A stretch of 64,000 nt of DNA from Ectocarpus siliculosus (GCA_000310025.1 FN649737.1:1829094-1893093); one strand, 5' to 3'. Positions 1 through 11,716 are shown, counted from the stretch's first letter. Numbers and translations are program-made. Notes: generated by a model from the letters alone, not told the origin.

Positions 1-340
1 GGGACAGCAGTGGGACGGCCCTAGCTGTCCCATGGGACACCATGAGACACGTGGGACGTCCCAGGGCTGTCCCATGGGACGTCCCACGTGGGCTCCCAAT
101 AATGTCAGTACCCCCAGTAAGGAGGGTAGATCTAGACGGGTTGAAAGTTCCCGCATAGTGATTTGCCTTACTTGCAGCTCGATCTTCGAGGGCGGATCCT
201 GGCTTTAGGATCGACTTGTCGATGCTTCGACCTGCGGATGGGTTGACGATTGTTACGTCTACATACAAGAATAGACTTGGTGCAGAGTTCCTCTTCCTTC
301 TCTCCTGCGTGTAATCCTGGGGGGATTGTGTGTGTGTGTG
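1..340. other. Unassigned repeat-like flank with a hairpin
   Basis: No coding region is recognisable. The first 90 bases are built from imperfect GGGAC/GTCCC words. They include a perfect inverted repeat (GTGGGACGTCCCA, then its reverse complement about 11 bases on) that could form a hairpin. A short (TG)n tract at about 328-342 precedes a T-run. This could be the end of a mobile element, but I cannot name it. Confidence 0.4.
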
Positions 341-445
341 TGTTTTTTTTTCTTCTTAATATGACACAACAAATCCATCTCTATCATAGAGTCTGAGACA
401 GATTAGCAATGAATTCATAGCGTCAGAAAGTACCTGTATGTTTTT
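341..445 (-). repeat. 3' fragment of an A-tailed retroposon, second copy at 15648-15745
   Basis: The reverse complement of this stretch matches the 3' end of the insertion at 15413-15745, including the run from the CATACAGGTAC word to the ATATTAAGAA word and the A-rich end. It is in the opposite orientation to the copy at 15.6 kb and lacks the 5' part, as expected for a 5'-truncated retroposon. The family is not identified. Confidence 0.6.
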
Positions 446-1584
446 ATTATTCCATAATTTGTGTTCTCATGTCTAAACATGACCCGGTCTTCGAGGAAGG
501 CAGTACAGGGTGAGATCGATTTCACCGCCGTATGACATGTGATGTGAGACCAATGCGAGCCAGGTGAAGGGAGACGAGGGGGAGGGGGAAGGGAGAGAGA
601 GAACCACTTCGCCTTTCGTGAAAGACAAAACGGACAGGCAGCGGCGAAACCTGCTGGAGAGGTTGCTGCTCCCGAACCGGCACATAATATGTGCCGGTTC
701 GCTCCCGACCGGCACCGAGGCTATTGTAGTCAAAGGATATTTCTTGCGTCCCTTTCTGAATCTCGGGAACAGTAGGTGTGTTTCTGAAATTGACTCGGCT
801 CCATGTCCTTACCTTACGGACCGGCATGCTTTCTACAAGAGTGCGCTTGGAATCTCGCAACCATCCCATGGGTAATACGTAGATTTCGGAAACGGCGGAA
901 AAGTCTGCCTGCAATGCAAGGTAGGAGGACCATATTGTTGTCGACGACCGTGCAGAACTGCAGTCGCACCAATACTCTGTGTCACCGGTGTACACCAATA
1001 CTGTCAAGTAAAACAACACACACACAGATGGAGCGCGTCTGAAGGTGAATGGTGACTTCGTTGTTTCTTGGCCGTGTGCCAACAAGCCAAAAACAATGTG
1101 GAAAACATGATTATTGTCTATGTGCTATTCGGATACGGTCCTCCTTGTATATGTGCGTTCCTGCATAGTCTACGTAGTCTATGCCCACCCGTGGTGGTTT
1201 CGTTTTCTACCCGTAGGAGTGTCGCTAGTATTACCATACCGACAAGTTGTGGGAGCCTCTAAGCTCAGGGCTATGTACATAGTTCTTAGCACTTCGCCAC
1301 AGAACCTAGAAGCTGCAGAGGTTGCAAAATTGTGTGATGTTTCGCATACACCGATTACCCTTAGGACGCTTGCTTGTGGTGCGTGGTACTGTAGATCGTG
1401 TGCAGATGAAACATGTGTCTGCTACCTGTACAAGCTATCCGTTTCTATTCGTGTACAAGCTATCCATTTCTATTCGTCGGCACACTTCGCTTACCTCTGG
1501 AACGACCTCACGAGAACGGACGGAGGCTTGCGTGGGGAAAGGAAGGAGTGCGAGTGCGCGAAGTGCGAGAGCGCGAGTGCTACA

Positions 1585-3169
1585 CAGCCCCCCCCGCCTC
1601 CTCCACCACTGACTATCGAAGCCGCGGGACAGAAATACGCCCAGACGACCGAGTTCCGGTACCTCGGTGGCCTCGTCAACGAACATGGCGACCTCACCCG
1701 GGAGATCAGCTACAGGAGCAGAGGAGCGTGGGCGTGCCTCAGGCGATATGGCCAGGAGCTCTTCGACAGACCGAAAGCGCCATTCCGACTCAAGATCCGC
1801 CTCCTCCAGGCGGAGGCGATGGAGGCACTGCTGTACGGCTGCATGACATGGTCACCACTCACAGCGGCCACTATCAGACGCTGCGGTCGACACACCACCG
1901 ACTGCTCCTTCGAGTTATCGGGTACAAGCGCAAGAAAGACACCTACCGGCAGCTCTCGTACGCCCAGACGCTGAAGAGGGTCGAATGCCAGAGCGTTGAA
2001 GCCACGATCCGACAACGATGCCTACTGTTCGCGGGAGCACTGGCAAGGCAGCCGGACGGGCGACTCCCGAAACGACTGATGCTCGGCGAGCTGGCGGGGG
2101 GGGAGAAGCCACGTAGGGGGGGACAGGAACAGAACTGGCCGAACTGTGTGCTCGACGACCTGAAGGCATTCGGGGCCGACCACGGATCTACGAAAACCGA
2201 CCCAAGTTGTCTCGGAATTCCCGTACCGAAAGACACGGCACCGAAGTTAAGGTGGACGGAAGCCGCGAAGGTGGAGGGGGGAGTACCCTGGCATGCGGCG
2301 GTGCTGCAGGGAGTTGAGAGGTTCATGACCTCCTGGCACGAGAAGGAAGAAGAGGCCAGCCGACAACGAGCGCTCAAACGAAACCACAAGCCAACAACCA
2401 ATGGGGCGGGAGGGGGGCAGGAGACGGACGAGACGGCGAGGGAAGAAAGCAAACGAGAAGAGACGGACCGAGTGGCACGACACGTGCCGGATTGAATTTC
2501 TTTTCGCCAATCCCCCCCCACCCAACGCTGCACCATTGCACCAACCCCCCAGTAGTAGTGATTTCGTACCATTACAATGTATCGCTGGTTGGTGGCCATG
2601 TTTGCGTGTTTGCTTGTTCGTTAGTGGTCTCTCCACCGTGTGCCTTGTTCTGCCTCATACTTCCTGTTATTTTCGGCCTGGTCCCTCTTTGTCCTCGCCC
2701 TTTTTCATTTTATTTTCATTTATTTTCTCTTCTCCTTACGGTTTCCTTTTTTATTTTATTTTTCTCCGTTTTCTCCTTTTTCTCTTTTTTCTTTTTTTTC
2801 TCTCTTTTTTCTCTCTTTTTCTGCGCCAGATGGCCTTGTCTCTGCTTGCGTTGTGAAGTACCAAGATTGAACCAAGGGGGTGTACCTCTTTCTCTCCGAC
2901 CCATGATAGATAGTGACTACTAGTCTCAATTGATACCTCGCATAGCGCGAAGAGGGAGTGGAGGATTCCAGAATATCTGTCGTTGATTTCTATTGACTTG
3001 CGGACCCCTCGGGGCCAGTTTATTTGAGTGTACCTTTTTAGGGTAAGTTAACCTGTGACCACGGGAATCGACCACGTCGAGTGTTGGATCAGTACGGACA
3101 TACGAAGGCACTGGGTAGAGAGAGATCGGAACGGTTTTTAATGTGAAGACAACAACAACAACAACAACA
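1585..3169 (+). mobile_element. 5'-truncated LINE (non-LTR retrotransposon) with (AAC)n tail
   Basis: The conceptual translation of 1602-2495 carries the C-terminal part of a LINE reverse transcriptase: a thumb-like block with FRYLGGLVNEHGDLTREI and ALLYGCMTW, then RVIGYKRKKDTY and a basic tail. The frame shifts once near 1860-1875, so it is dead. A T-rich 3' UTR follows, ending in TGTGAAGAC(AAC)n. Copy B at about 16681-16690 reads straight across the insertion point, giving the empty site. The shared bases are at most ACA, so any target-site duplication is very short. RT catalytic motifs are absent because of 5' truncation. Confidence 0.88.
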
Positions 3170-4215
3170 TTGAGATTTGGTCGGGGGGTTACAGTTTCAC
3201 AAACGCGGCGAGATATGTTTTCAGTTTGTATAACGGAAAGATCAGAACTGTCGTTCGTCGGCCAATCCACGTGCATCTCGTTGAAAGACCCTTCAAGAGC
3301 CCGACAGGTTTTCATATGCGATTAGCCTCGTTCTTGCTCTACGATACAGAGTGTCGCGTTTTGTTTCGAGCTTTCTGGGTTCTAATGGTTTCCTCTCAAA
3401 ATATGCATACCTGGTTGTATTGTGTACCCTTTCGGGGTATTTGTAGGCCGTGGCCACGGAAAGCCTTCCGTGTCAGCTGGGAGCAGTCGAATGTTACAAG
3501 AACTGGGGAAAATCAACAACAACAACCGCAAAAACAGCAACAACGACAACGACAACAACAGCAACGAATGCTTCAGATTTTCTTGTGCACTGCCGGTGCC
3601 GTTCTTTGTGAGCTCTGTCGCCTCCCGAAGAAAAAATAAGTGGCCCCGCAACGAGGGAAGGTACCAGAAAATGGATCGTCATTAAGATGGAACGTAGCAA
3701 AAGCAGTACAAGTTGCCCGTGGAGATGTAGATGGTGAGAAAATTGGTGTTTTCAAGACGTGCGTGCGTAGTGCGGCTTGATCACGAGACACGTAAAGAAA
3801 AACGGTAGGCATGGGAAGCAGATTATTCGTTTGACTACGCCGTGTTTATTTTGTTGTTAGCAGGCCGTAGCTCCTTTGTCATTTTCGCCGCACACCCATC
3901 TTGGTACACGCGACAGCAAATGCTCTGTTCGCCGTGGGGGTACCCCATAGATAAAATAAGAAACGAGCCTCGGCGAAAAAGTGAGGTTCTTAAGTGATGG
4001 CGCGATCTGTGTTCTACACGAGGGACAGGGGGCTCTGCACGCCATCAACAGCCACAATGTGCCAAGTGTGCCTAGCCAGTCGCTAGCGTCGCCTGCTGCG
4101 AGGAGTTGGACGAAAAACACTCCCACCGTGGGATGACCCCCCGCCGCCCTCGTCCCTCCCGAAAGGAGCCCTGTTTCCCGGCCGCACTGACGACGGCAAC
4201 GAGGAGGTGGGGCCA

Positions 4216-4836
4216 TCAGGTGGGACGCACACGGGTGAACATGATCTCGCAGCTGTCATCGCTGTCGTTGCCGCCGCCGCCGCCACCACCACCACCGTCC
4301 CCAACGGCAGCACCAGCACTTGGCACCCCACCGCCGGCGCCGCCCGCTCTCGGCGGAGAGTCCAAGTCGCAGCCCTCGCCGTTGATAATTCGCTCGAAAG
4401 CTTCCAGGGAAGCACGGGTCGACCTGCTCCTCACGCCGTGTCTGTTTCTCGCCGTGCCGTCGGCAACGTCCACCTCTCCCCGGGGCGCGGAAGATTTGGG
4501 CTGCTCGCTCCCTCCATGCGGAGGGTTGCAGCCCTTGAGGCCCGGCTGCAACGCCGTGCTGTTCGTCTTTGCGGCGACATCGTCTCCACCGCCTTCGCGC
4601 CTGCCGGCTATGCCTGCGCGCACCAGCTTCTTCAACGGAGACACAAACACGCCGTCATCGTCGTCGCTGTCGGTGTGGTGAGCACCTCCGCTGCTGCCGT
4701 CAGCGTCGCCGCGGTCTTCGTCGCTTCCGGAGATCTCGCAGGCGTCGTCCTGGCTGCCCCCCCTTCCTCCTGCCGTATTCCCTGTCTGCGATGACCCCGC
4801 CGACAGGGCGATGCCGCCGCCGAAGCTGACGAGCCG
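4216..4836 (-). pseudogene. Truncated duplicate of the last exon of the ZRANB3-like gene
   Basis: On the minus strand this matches the terminal exon (17713-18349) of the large translocase gene. It holds the acidic SGSDED and DSDDDDG runs, the VSPLKKLVRAG stretch, the polyglycine tract and the same stop after FTRVRPT. It lacks the 5' codons and splice acceptor of that exon because homology breaks at 4836, where a LINE begins. Relative to copy B it has a four-codon in-frame insertion (VADG region). The frame is still open, but with no upstream exons it should not be a functional gene. I infer a fairly recent duplication. Confidence 0.8.
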
Positions 4837-5779
4837 CCTGCTGTTCGCGGGAGCGCTGGCACGGCAGTCAGACGAACGACTCCCGAAACGGGTGATGCTT
4901 GGCGAGCTGGTTGGGGGGGGAGGGCCCAGACAGGGGGAAACCGGAGCAAAATTGGCAGATGTACCTGAAGGACGACCTCAACATGTTCGAAGCAGAGCAC
5001 GGATCTACGGACGCCGAGCCATGCTTCTTCGGAGTCCCGGAAACAACTTGGATGGAAGCAGCGAAGGTGGACCGGAGGGTACCGTGGCATACAGGGGTAC
5101 TGCAGGGAGCTAAGAGGTTCATGACCTCCCGGCACAAGAAGGAAGAGGAGGCTAGCCGACAACGAGCGCTCAAACGAAACAAGAAGCCCGGCAACAACAC
5201 GGCAACAACCACGGGGAGGGCGGGAGGGGTACAGCAGGCGGACGAGACGGCGAGGAAAGACAGGAAACGCGAAGAGGCGGACCGAGTGGCGCGAAACACT
5301 GTGTGTGCCGAATTGAACCCCTTATGTCACTTGTCCCCCCCCCCCGGCACTGCACCATTGCACCAGCCCCCCGGGAGCGATGACGTGCATGTGCAGGCTC
5401 AGGTGGCCCGCTTTGTGTTGTGTTGTCTTGTGTTCTGTTTGTTTGTTTGTTGTTTATCGCAACGGCGTGAGTCTTTCTCTGTCTGTGTCTTTCTTCTCTT
5501 TCCCTTTTTTCTCCATCATCTGCTCTCTTCTTTTCTCTTTCTTTCTTTTTCCAATCTAGGGTCACCTCGCATAACGTGTAGAGGCGAGCGGAGTGGCCTA
5601 GACTATCTGTCGTTGACTTCTATTGGCTTGCGGACCCTTCGGGTCCATTATGTTTTTCGTATACCTTTTATTTGGGTAAGTTAGCCTGTGACCACGGGAA
5701 TCGACCCCGTCAAGTGTAAGACTAGTAAGGACAGAAGAAGGTACTCGGCAGAGAGAACGGAACGGTTATTAATGTGAAG

Positions 5780-5825
<46 letters not shown>

Positions 5826-5826
5826 C
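4837..5826 (+). mobile_element. Second 5'-truncated LINE of the same family
   Basis: It starts with LLFAGALARQSDERLPKR and continues, after a frame change near 4900-4930, to ALKRNKKPG. Both parts align with the corresponding portion of the LINE at 1585-3169. The same 3' UTR words follow (TTGCGGACCCTTCGGG, CTGTGACCACGGGAATCGAC) and the same TGTGAAGAC(AAC)n tail. It is truncated further 5' than the first copy. The sequence after the tail does not continue copy B, so this LINE sits at the boundary of the duplicated segment. Confidence 0.85.
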
Positions 5827-5917
5827 GGAAGAAAGACATGATGCATCCCGTGAGAGGCATCGACCCTTCCTTGCGAAAGGTAAAAGCAAGTAAAAGATAT
5901 TACCCTGCAGCGGGCAT

Positions 5918-5998
5918 CGTCGTCTGCAGGACTCGAACCTGCGCGTGAATTCACAATAGGTTTCTAATCTATCCCCTTAACCACTCGGGCAAGACGAC
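5918..5998 (-). tRNA. tRNA-Ser (anticodon AGA)
   Basis: On the minus strand the acceptor arms GTCGTCT and AGACGAC pair perfectly, with discriminator G. The D-arm holds an A-box-like TGCCCGAGTGG and the T-arm a box B (GGTTCGAGTCC). The anticodon loop is TTAGAAA with anticodon AGA, and a long variable arm (GTGAATTCAC) marks a class II tRNA, as for serine. One A-C mismatch closes the anticodon stem. A TTTT terminator lies about 20 bases downstream (5894-5897 region). No intron is seen. This is a nuclear cytosolic type. Confidence 0.9.
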
Positions 5999-7400
5999 TT
6001 GCTGACGAAACACTGGGAACCAACAACTTTTGTTTAGCCGACGGAATCGAGATCACGGCAACCATCCGTCAAATGTCTTGCATCATGTGCCAGGCTGGCC
6101 TGGGTTGACTTCGGCTACACAGGAAAGGACCCCTGCATGTGCAGGTCCTACCGGAGCGCAAGGGATTGTTTCCGTGCGCATCACCCCCCCCCAACAAACA
6201 AACAATCAAACGTTGCCTAGACTAGATTCCCTGTGGATATGACCTAAAAAGCGTGTAAAATCTCCGCAACCTCTGTCGAGGACCACTCCCTCTTTTTACA
6301 TTGGTGGTGTCGACGAACATGGTTACGGTGGGAGATAAACCGCAGGTTCGATTCCATTACACACCTCGTTTTTCTTTTTGCAAAGAAGAACGTTACACTA
6401 AAAGGAAGACCCTATGACGACGATGGCGATGCGTCGCTCGTGGACCAAAAGTCAGAGTCCGAACTGGCAAGTTCGGTGAAGATTCTACGTGTCGGACGTG
6501 GTTGACCCGCGTACAAAATAAAGAGAAAAAGCGATTGTGAAGGTGAAAACGGCGATTTACGTCCAGCCGGTCGAGTTTCGGTTAACCTAAGAAGTCTACA
6601 CTTATTACCAGCACTCAAGACTTACTGTGGAGATCACCTTCTACACGAAGGGCACGACGTCCCCAACGTCTGTCGAGGACGATTCCCTCTTTTCATAAAC
6701 ACACCACAACGCCTGTAAGCCTTTAGGCCATTCGCCCTTCCCTTTCGTGCATGCGCTGAATGTTTTCAAAGGGCTTCGTTTCATCTCCGCGTGTCTTGGG
6801 GATATTAGGGTTCCTAAACAAAGCAGCCCTCGCCTGCGTTGTTGTCTCCTGTCTGTCTGTATGGACGTACACAAATCGTATGCATATGTCTACGTTGTGT
6901 TAGGTTCTCGTGTAGGGCATGCCAGGATGTAATTGTTTGGTCCAATGTTGCTTCTTCCCATCAAATGCCGAAAATTGTGCATGTTTGGATCGTGTCATAC
7001 CCATACAGCAGAAGTTCTCTCGTGCATCGGAGATCACCATCAGACCACCAGCGAAAAAGAAAAGCTGTACAGCAGTGAGGGAAAAAAGAGGAAGGTTTGT
7101 TCGTCGAAGCAGAAAGAATAAACTGGTGTTTATTTTGTAACAGTCGAATTAGAATTTGGCTTCATTTTCACTACCGGTAACCCAGGGTCACGGTGTTTGG
7201 AATTATTAGTCTATAGTTGGGGGTGTCATTCCGTGATCGAGTCCACGCAGGGGCTGTAGCAAAGTCGGGTAACGTGTGACAGCTACAGAGCGCGTGAAGC
7301 AACGGAAGGACAGCAGCAGCCGCCTAACGCAGTAGCGGCGGCAGTTTAGAAAAGGGCGGGACGGGACACGGCGCAAGCATTGGGGAAGCGACCAGCACGC
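5999..7400. other. No gene recognised; short repeats
   Basis: No convincing exon is seen. A roughly 30-bp word (CTGTCGAGGACCACTCCCTC and variant) occurs at about 6276 and 6672. A perfect RNA polymerase III box B (GGTTCGATTCC) is at 6346-6356, but the surrounding sequence does not fold as a tRNA and there is no convincing box A. It may be a degenerate tRNA-derived repeat. Confidence 0.3.
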
Positions 7401-7406
7401 GACTCT

Positions 7407-7417
7407 CCATATAAAGG
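7407..7417 (+). promoter_or_regulatory. TATA-like element upstream of the 7594 ORF
   Basis: A CATATAAAGG word follows a GC-rich stretch and lies about 180 bases before the ATG at 7594. It matches a TATA box by sequence only. It could serve the small ORF or belong to a decayed mobile element. Confidence 0.35.
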
Positions 7418-7593
7418 TGTGTACTCGTGTCCAACATCCATCGTGTCGGCCGTGTTCCTATTCGCGTCCCGCTACTCTTGTGACATCACCGCTGCGTGCA
7501 TTTAGCACGAGGGGGGAGGGTGCAGTAAGATAAGCGGCGGCAAGCCACCGCAGTCTCGCTCGCCGCGCCGCTCAGATAGGTCCCTTCCCAAAC

Positions 7594-7788
7594 ATGGGAT
7601 GCGGTTCATCCCAACCGAGACGTACTCTCGCTGAAGAAAAAAAATGCGGTTCGTCCCAACCGAGACGTACTCTCGCTGAAGAAAAAAAAAATCAACGGCA
7701 AAAAGAAAGAGCGGGGCCTGTTGTATGGTCGTACGCTGACTTGTCGCTTAGTGTCATGTTTCCCTTACTTCCCTGTTTCTACGTCTGA
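7594..7788 (+). CDS. Small hypothetical ORF with tandem CGSSQPRRTLAEEKK repeat
   Basis: This 64-codon ORF starts MGCGSSQPRRT. It contains an exact direct duplication at the DNA level (about 42 bp, 7600-7689), so the peptide CGSSQPRRTLAEEKK occurs twice in a row. The MGCGSS start resembles an N-myristoylation/palmitoylation signal, which would suggest membrane anchoring if translated. After the repeat the sequence is unremarkable, and it may be only a first exon. A TATA-like word lies about 180 bp upstream. I know no family for it and it may not be a gene. Confidence 0.25.
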   Translation: MGCGSSQPRRTLAEEKKCGSSQPRRTLAEEKKNQRQKERAGPVVWSYADLSLSVMFPLLPCFYV

Positions 7789-8198
7789 CTGCGGCAAAGC
7801 AGACACCCGGCGTTTGTTTGGGCGCCCTCGAAGTCTCCCTGAAAATAACTCCATAGACAATCGCCTCATTTCATCATTGAATGGGTCTATCGATGTTTAC
7901 CGTCGACGAGTCCTTACGCCTCTGAAAATGAACTTTTTGGTCAGATTTTCCACAAACGTTCATGCATGACTCACAACGCCACCAACGTTTAATGCATAGA
8001 AGATCTTACGGACGGACGGATGGCCATCATAACGACCACAATCAATCACTCTTCGTGCTTCCTGATACCTTTCAAACAAGGGCAAACCTGAACGACACTT
8101 GAAGAAAACTTCATGTAAACATGGAACATTTGGTCCATCGACGTACTACAGACCAGCAAAGAGCGCAACACATCAGGTAGCGACGGGAATCGTCTTGC

Positions 8199-9429
8199 TC
8201 AAGCTTGGGCGAGAGATTCTACCAGCCTTCGGCTTGGCCGCCTCATCCTAGAACCGATACGGCGTGCAGGCTCTACAGGGGGTACGGGCGCGGCATCCGG
8301 TGCCGCCGCCTCTCCGTCATTCCCGCCTTGTTGCTCATGATTGTCGCCCTCGGCGGCTTCAGCCGGTACTCCTTCTTCACCTCCATTCCCGCCTTCTTGG
8401 TGACCTCCATAGCTTTCAACCGGTGATTCTGCAAAATTCAGGGGTCCAACCTCCGACAAGTCGAACCGTGACGGTGCAGGGCCCGCAGGCATGAGTGGGG
8501 CACCGATAACACCCGCCCAAGGCACGGCCTGGGCATGGGGTTCGTCGTCGTCGTCCACCGCGCCTAGTAGATCGTCCCAGGAAAGAGAGTAGCGGGCCTC
8601 CGGCGCGGCAGGAGGAGGGAAGGGCGCCTGCTGCTGCGGGGCTGGGTCCGGGGGCTGCAAAATGTTGGGCTCGCCGGCCGGTGCCGGGGGAAGGGCTGCC
8701 GGTGCCGGGGGAGGCGGTGATGGTGCCGGCGAAGGGGGTTGGTAGGCGGGCGTTCCTCAGCGGGTCCGAGTTGCCGGCTCGGGAAGGGGCGCCGGCGGTC
8801 GCCCGGATGTCTCTGCCGTCTATCTCGCGCACGGGACGACCCATGTTGTCGCCGAGCCCCGAAGGGGCGGCGGTCGCGTCTGGGAGCGAGGGTGCGCCAG
8901 CAGCGTCTCCACCGCCCCGGTGTCTCGTCGCCTCGGGGTGACCACCGCCCGCGGAGCCGCCCTGGTTGTCCGGGTGGCCTGCGTGCCTAGCCGTGGGTAC
9001 CGCCGGACCGGCGCCTCCTCCAGGTTGGGGGTGTCCCTGTCTTTTTCGCTTGAGGTTGCTGTGCCCGATCGCCCTTGATCCGGCCTCTTCCTCGTCTTCT
9101 TCCTCCTCCTCCTCCTTCTCCTCCTCCTCCTCCTCCTCCTCCTCCTCCTCCTCCTCCTCCTCCTCCTCCTCCTCCTCCTCCTCCTCCTCCTCCTCTAGCT
9201 CCTGCCCAAAGGAATGACGGGAGGAACGAAAGTGGGGCGCGGACGGAAATATTAAGTGGTGGAGGCAAGGTTTAGGCCCATCTTCGCGATCCTCTTTCTC
9301 CAGCACAACATGACGAAGTATACCTGAGCCCCACGACAGATGTACTGAATCTGCAATGTAAGTAGAGGGGTCGAGGTAGCTTGCGAGCCGTTCTTCGTTT
9401 TCGATACGCGGCATTCGATGAAAGCGCAT
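8199..9429 (-). other. Low-complexity ORF pair, possible decayed element
   Basis: Two overlapping minus-strand frames (9429-8416 and 8660-8199) look like one coding stretch broken by a frameshift near 8.6 kb. The first has about 80 ordinary residues, then a polyglutamate tract encoded by a CTC/GAG microsatellite, then a Gly/Pro/Ala/Arg-rich part. The second is Pro- and Glu-rich and ends RRIGSRMRRPSRRLVESLAQA-like, reminiscent of the linker between integrase and reverse transcriptase in Copia elements. That likeness is weak. I cannot assign a function. Confidence 0.25.
9097..9194 (+). repeat. (CTC)n microsatellite
   Basis: About 32 near-perfect CTC/CTT trinucleotides, read as polyglutamate on the minus strand within the low-complexity ORF. 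Confidence 0.95.
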
Positions 9430-11057
9430 TTGGTCAGAGACTGAGATGATTTTTATAACCCTTCGTACCTAACCGTCCGTTTGATCTACATCATGTTCGC
9501 CGGGGGTGCAGGTTTTGATGTAGGAGCAACAAGGCAGAACTTCAAGAACACAGTGGAAGAAGAAGCGTGCCGCTAGGATATCTACCCCGCCAGCTGGCGT
9601 ATACCTGCATGAGCGTGCAGAAATGTATAATGTGCCTGCAGTCACTCATTTGCGGAGGTAGACTTGCGGATGGGCCCACGGTGAGCATCTATCTCGATCG
9701 TTTCGCCTCCACCATCGGCGATCGACCGTAAACCCTAACCCCAACCCCCAAATAACAGTCAGAGCTTGATGTTTAATGGGAAGGTTCTAGGTTCGATTTT
9801 ACGGGTTTTCCGCCGAAATCACTTGAAGGCACATCCAAACATTCCTACCAGTCGAGAGTCTTGCACACCAGCTCCCTCGTTCAGTGCCTCCTCTCCCTCT
9901 GGTTCCCTCTTCAACGTCGGACCAATTTCCTGGGACTGTCGAGGGTCATTTCCCTGTTTCAACCGCGTCTCATACGAGATGGCATCGGCCTGAGCAAAAC
10001 AAACAAACACGAAACAATACAATTACTGCATGAAGCGCTTCCTTTCTACGCCAGACAGTATATCGCCGGTACATTCCCGCCCACGTGTGGTTACCAGAGG
10101 TTCGGTTACCAAAAGCAGTTAGGGATAAATGGCCTCTCTATTTACCCTTCCACACAAGGGCCTACTGTCAATGGCGGGGAAGTGGTTCCTTCGATATGAA
10201 TGTCTGCTGTGCACAGGGGTGCGACCGCTGTTCCTCGCTTGTGATTGGGTTTGTCAGTGGACCTGGAAGGGATCCAACGACTTGGTGGATAGTTCGTACC
10301 CTCTTATGTGTCTAGATCAGGGGAGTGCCCGCACCAATGCCACAACCACAGAAAATGATTTGTGTCATACCTGTGCCTGGTTGGAGAGCTGCTCGCCGAC
10401 GTTCGGTCTTGCAGGGTTCGGTGGGCTCAACGATGTAGGAACATCAGTTGGTTGGAGGGTCAGCTCGTTCGCTGTGAATCCCCATACCTTTAGATGCTCT
10501 TGCACCGCCTCATTCAAGGAACTTTCAACACATGGAGCAGGCGATGGAGGTAATACGGGACGGGTGGGCCCGTTATTCAGCGAAAAAATCTCTTGTATTC
10601 TTGCGTGAGAAGACAGGGATGTTGAAGAGAAACACCAGGCGCAGACAGACACTTACCGCTAGGAAAGACTCGAAATTTTCGCTAGGCGATGGTATAACGT
10701 CGTTCCATGTTTGCGACCCTCAACACCACACCGTGATTCTGTGGTGCCTCGCTCGTTCGTATCTCATCCCAAACACCGCACATGTAACAAGTGTGCCCAG
10801 TAAACATTGCTCCACTGGGCCGAATCATATCATGAGCGGGTGTTGAAGAGAGAGTCATATCTCATACTCCTCATACAACCAATATTCCCACACGTCTTAC
10901 CTAACAAGCACTGCGCCGCGTACGTTGGTCCCGTCTCTTTCAAAAAGAGGAAACGGTCTCCCGTCCTCTATGCGAATTCCAGGTGCTTCCGTTTGCGCCC
11001 TCCGTAAGTACATGAACGCATCTTGCCTGTAGGGCGAAGAGAAATAGGTTGTTCTCC

Positions 11058-11418
11058 TCGTCAATTTCATCGTGAACCACGGCAAGGCGGTGAAGCGACC
11101 TTGACACAGATACCCATGAGGAAAATACAGTGCAACAGTAGAAAAATCGGCACAAGAAGTCAACATCAGCCGGCATTGAATGGCAGCGTAACCACTAAGT
11201 GAACGCCGTGGTATCTGAAAAACCGTCGTATACATACCGTGGAACTACGGTCGTATACACACCGTGAATACATCAAAGGTGTGCGCCATTCATTACCCAC
11301 TGATATATCGGTTCTTATAGCCTATTTTCACACTGAATATTGTTCATGGGCAACTCTGTCATGGTACGGTATAGATTCACCGCATTACCGTGGTTCACGG
11401 TGCAATTAACGAGGATGG
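11058..11418. repeat. Fold-back element with about 80-bp imperfect inverted arms
   Basis: The stretch 11058-11132 (CCTCGTCAATTTCATCGTGA through ATACAGTG) is matched in reverse complement by 11335-11418. Both arms read RFTALPWFT in one frame, which comes from the same DNA rather than shared coding. The arms enclose about 200 bp. It could be a MITE-like element; no target-site duplication was identified. Confidence 0.6.
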
Positions 11419-11648
11419 CCCTCCGAAAAAAGGTCAAGCGTGAAGAGTCGCAAGGAGAAATCATAAGCAAGAGATTTGATGATAGAGCAAGGAGCGCTTG
11501 CAACCAAACGAGACCTCATCGCGCCCGCGGTCATTGGACCACGTTGGAGATCCAACGATTCTCAAGAAGACAAGACCCTGCATGATAGAATCATACCAAC
11601 GAAACTCGAGAAAGAAAACGCTTTCGTCACATGAAAGCTCGCTTACGC

Positions 11649-11716
11649 CGGGATTGGAACCCCTGACCATGGGTGAAACGTTTGCGAGGATACCAACTAG
11701 ACTATTACCAGGGCGA
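11649..11716 (-). pseudogene. tRNA-like relic (tRNA-Glu-like or tRNA-derived SINE head)
   Basis: The minus strand carries a perfect box A (TAGTCTAGTTGG) and a near-perfect box B (GGTTCCAATCC) at tRNA spacing, with a loop that would place TTC as anticodon. The anticodon stem has three mismatches and the T-stem pairs in only three positions, so it is not a functional tRNA. Confidence 0.4.

Larger units (their letters stand above)
466..4836. repeat. Segmental duplication, copy A (partner 15238-18321)
   Basis: From the TTCTCATGTCTAAACA word at about 470 this stretch is nearly identical to 15238-18321, in the same orientation and about 10.5-14.7 kb away. It differs by a LINE insertion (1585-3169) that copy B lacks, by absence of the 333-bp insertion found in copy B, and by scattered substitutions and small indels. 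Homology ends at 4836, exactly where a second LINE fragment starts. Copy B is the 3' end and downstream flank of the translocase gene, so copy A is its derived or decayed duplicate. Confidence 0.85.

Noticed and set aside
6301-6370. Second tRNA gene around the perfect box B at 6346
   Set aside because: The acceptor, D and anticodon stems do not pair, and no box A fits.
8199-9429. Copia-type polyprotein
   Set aside because: Only a vague linker-like Pro/Arg-rich similarity; no integrase, reverse transcriptase or protease motif is present.
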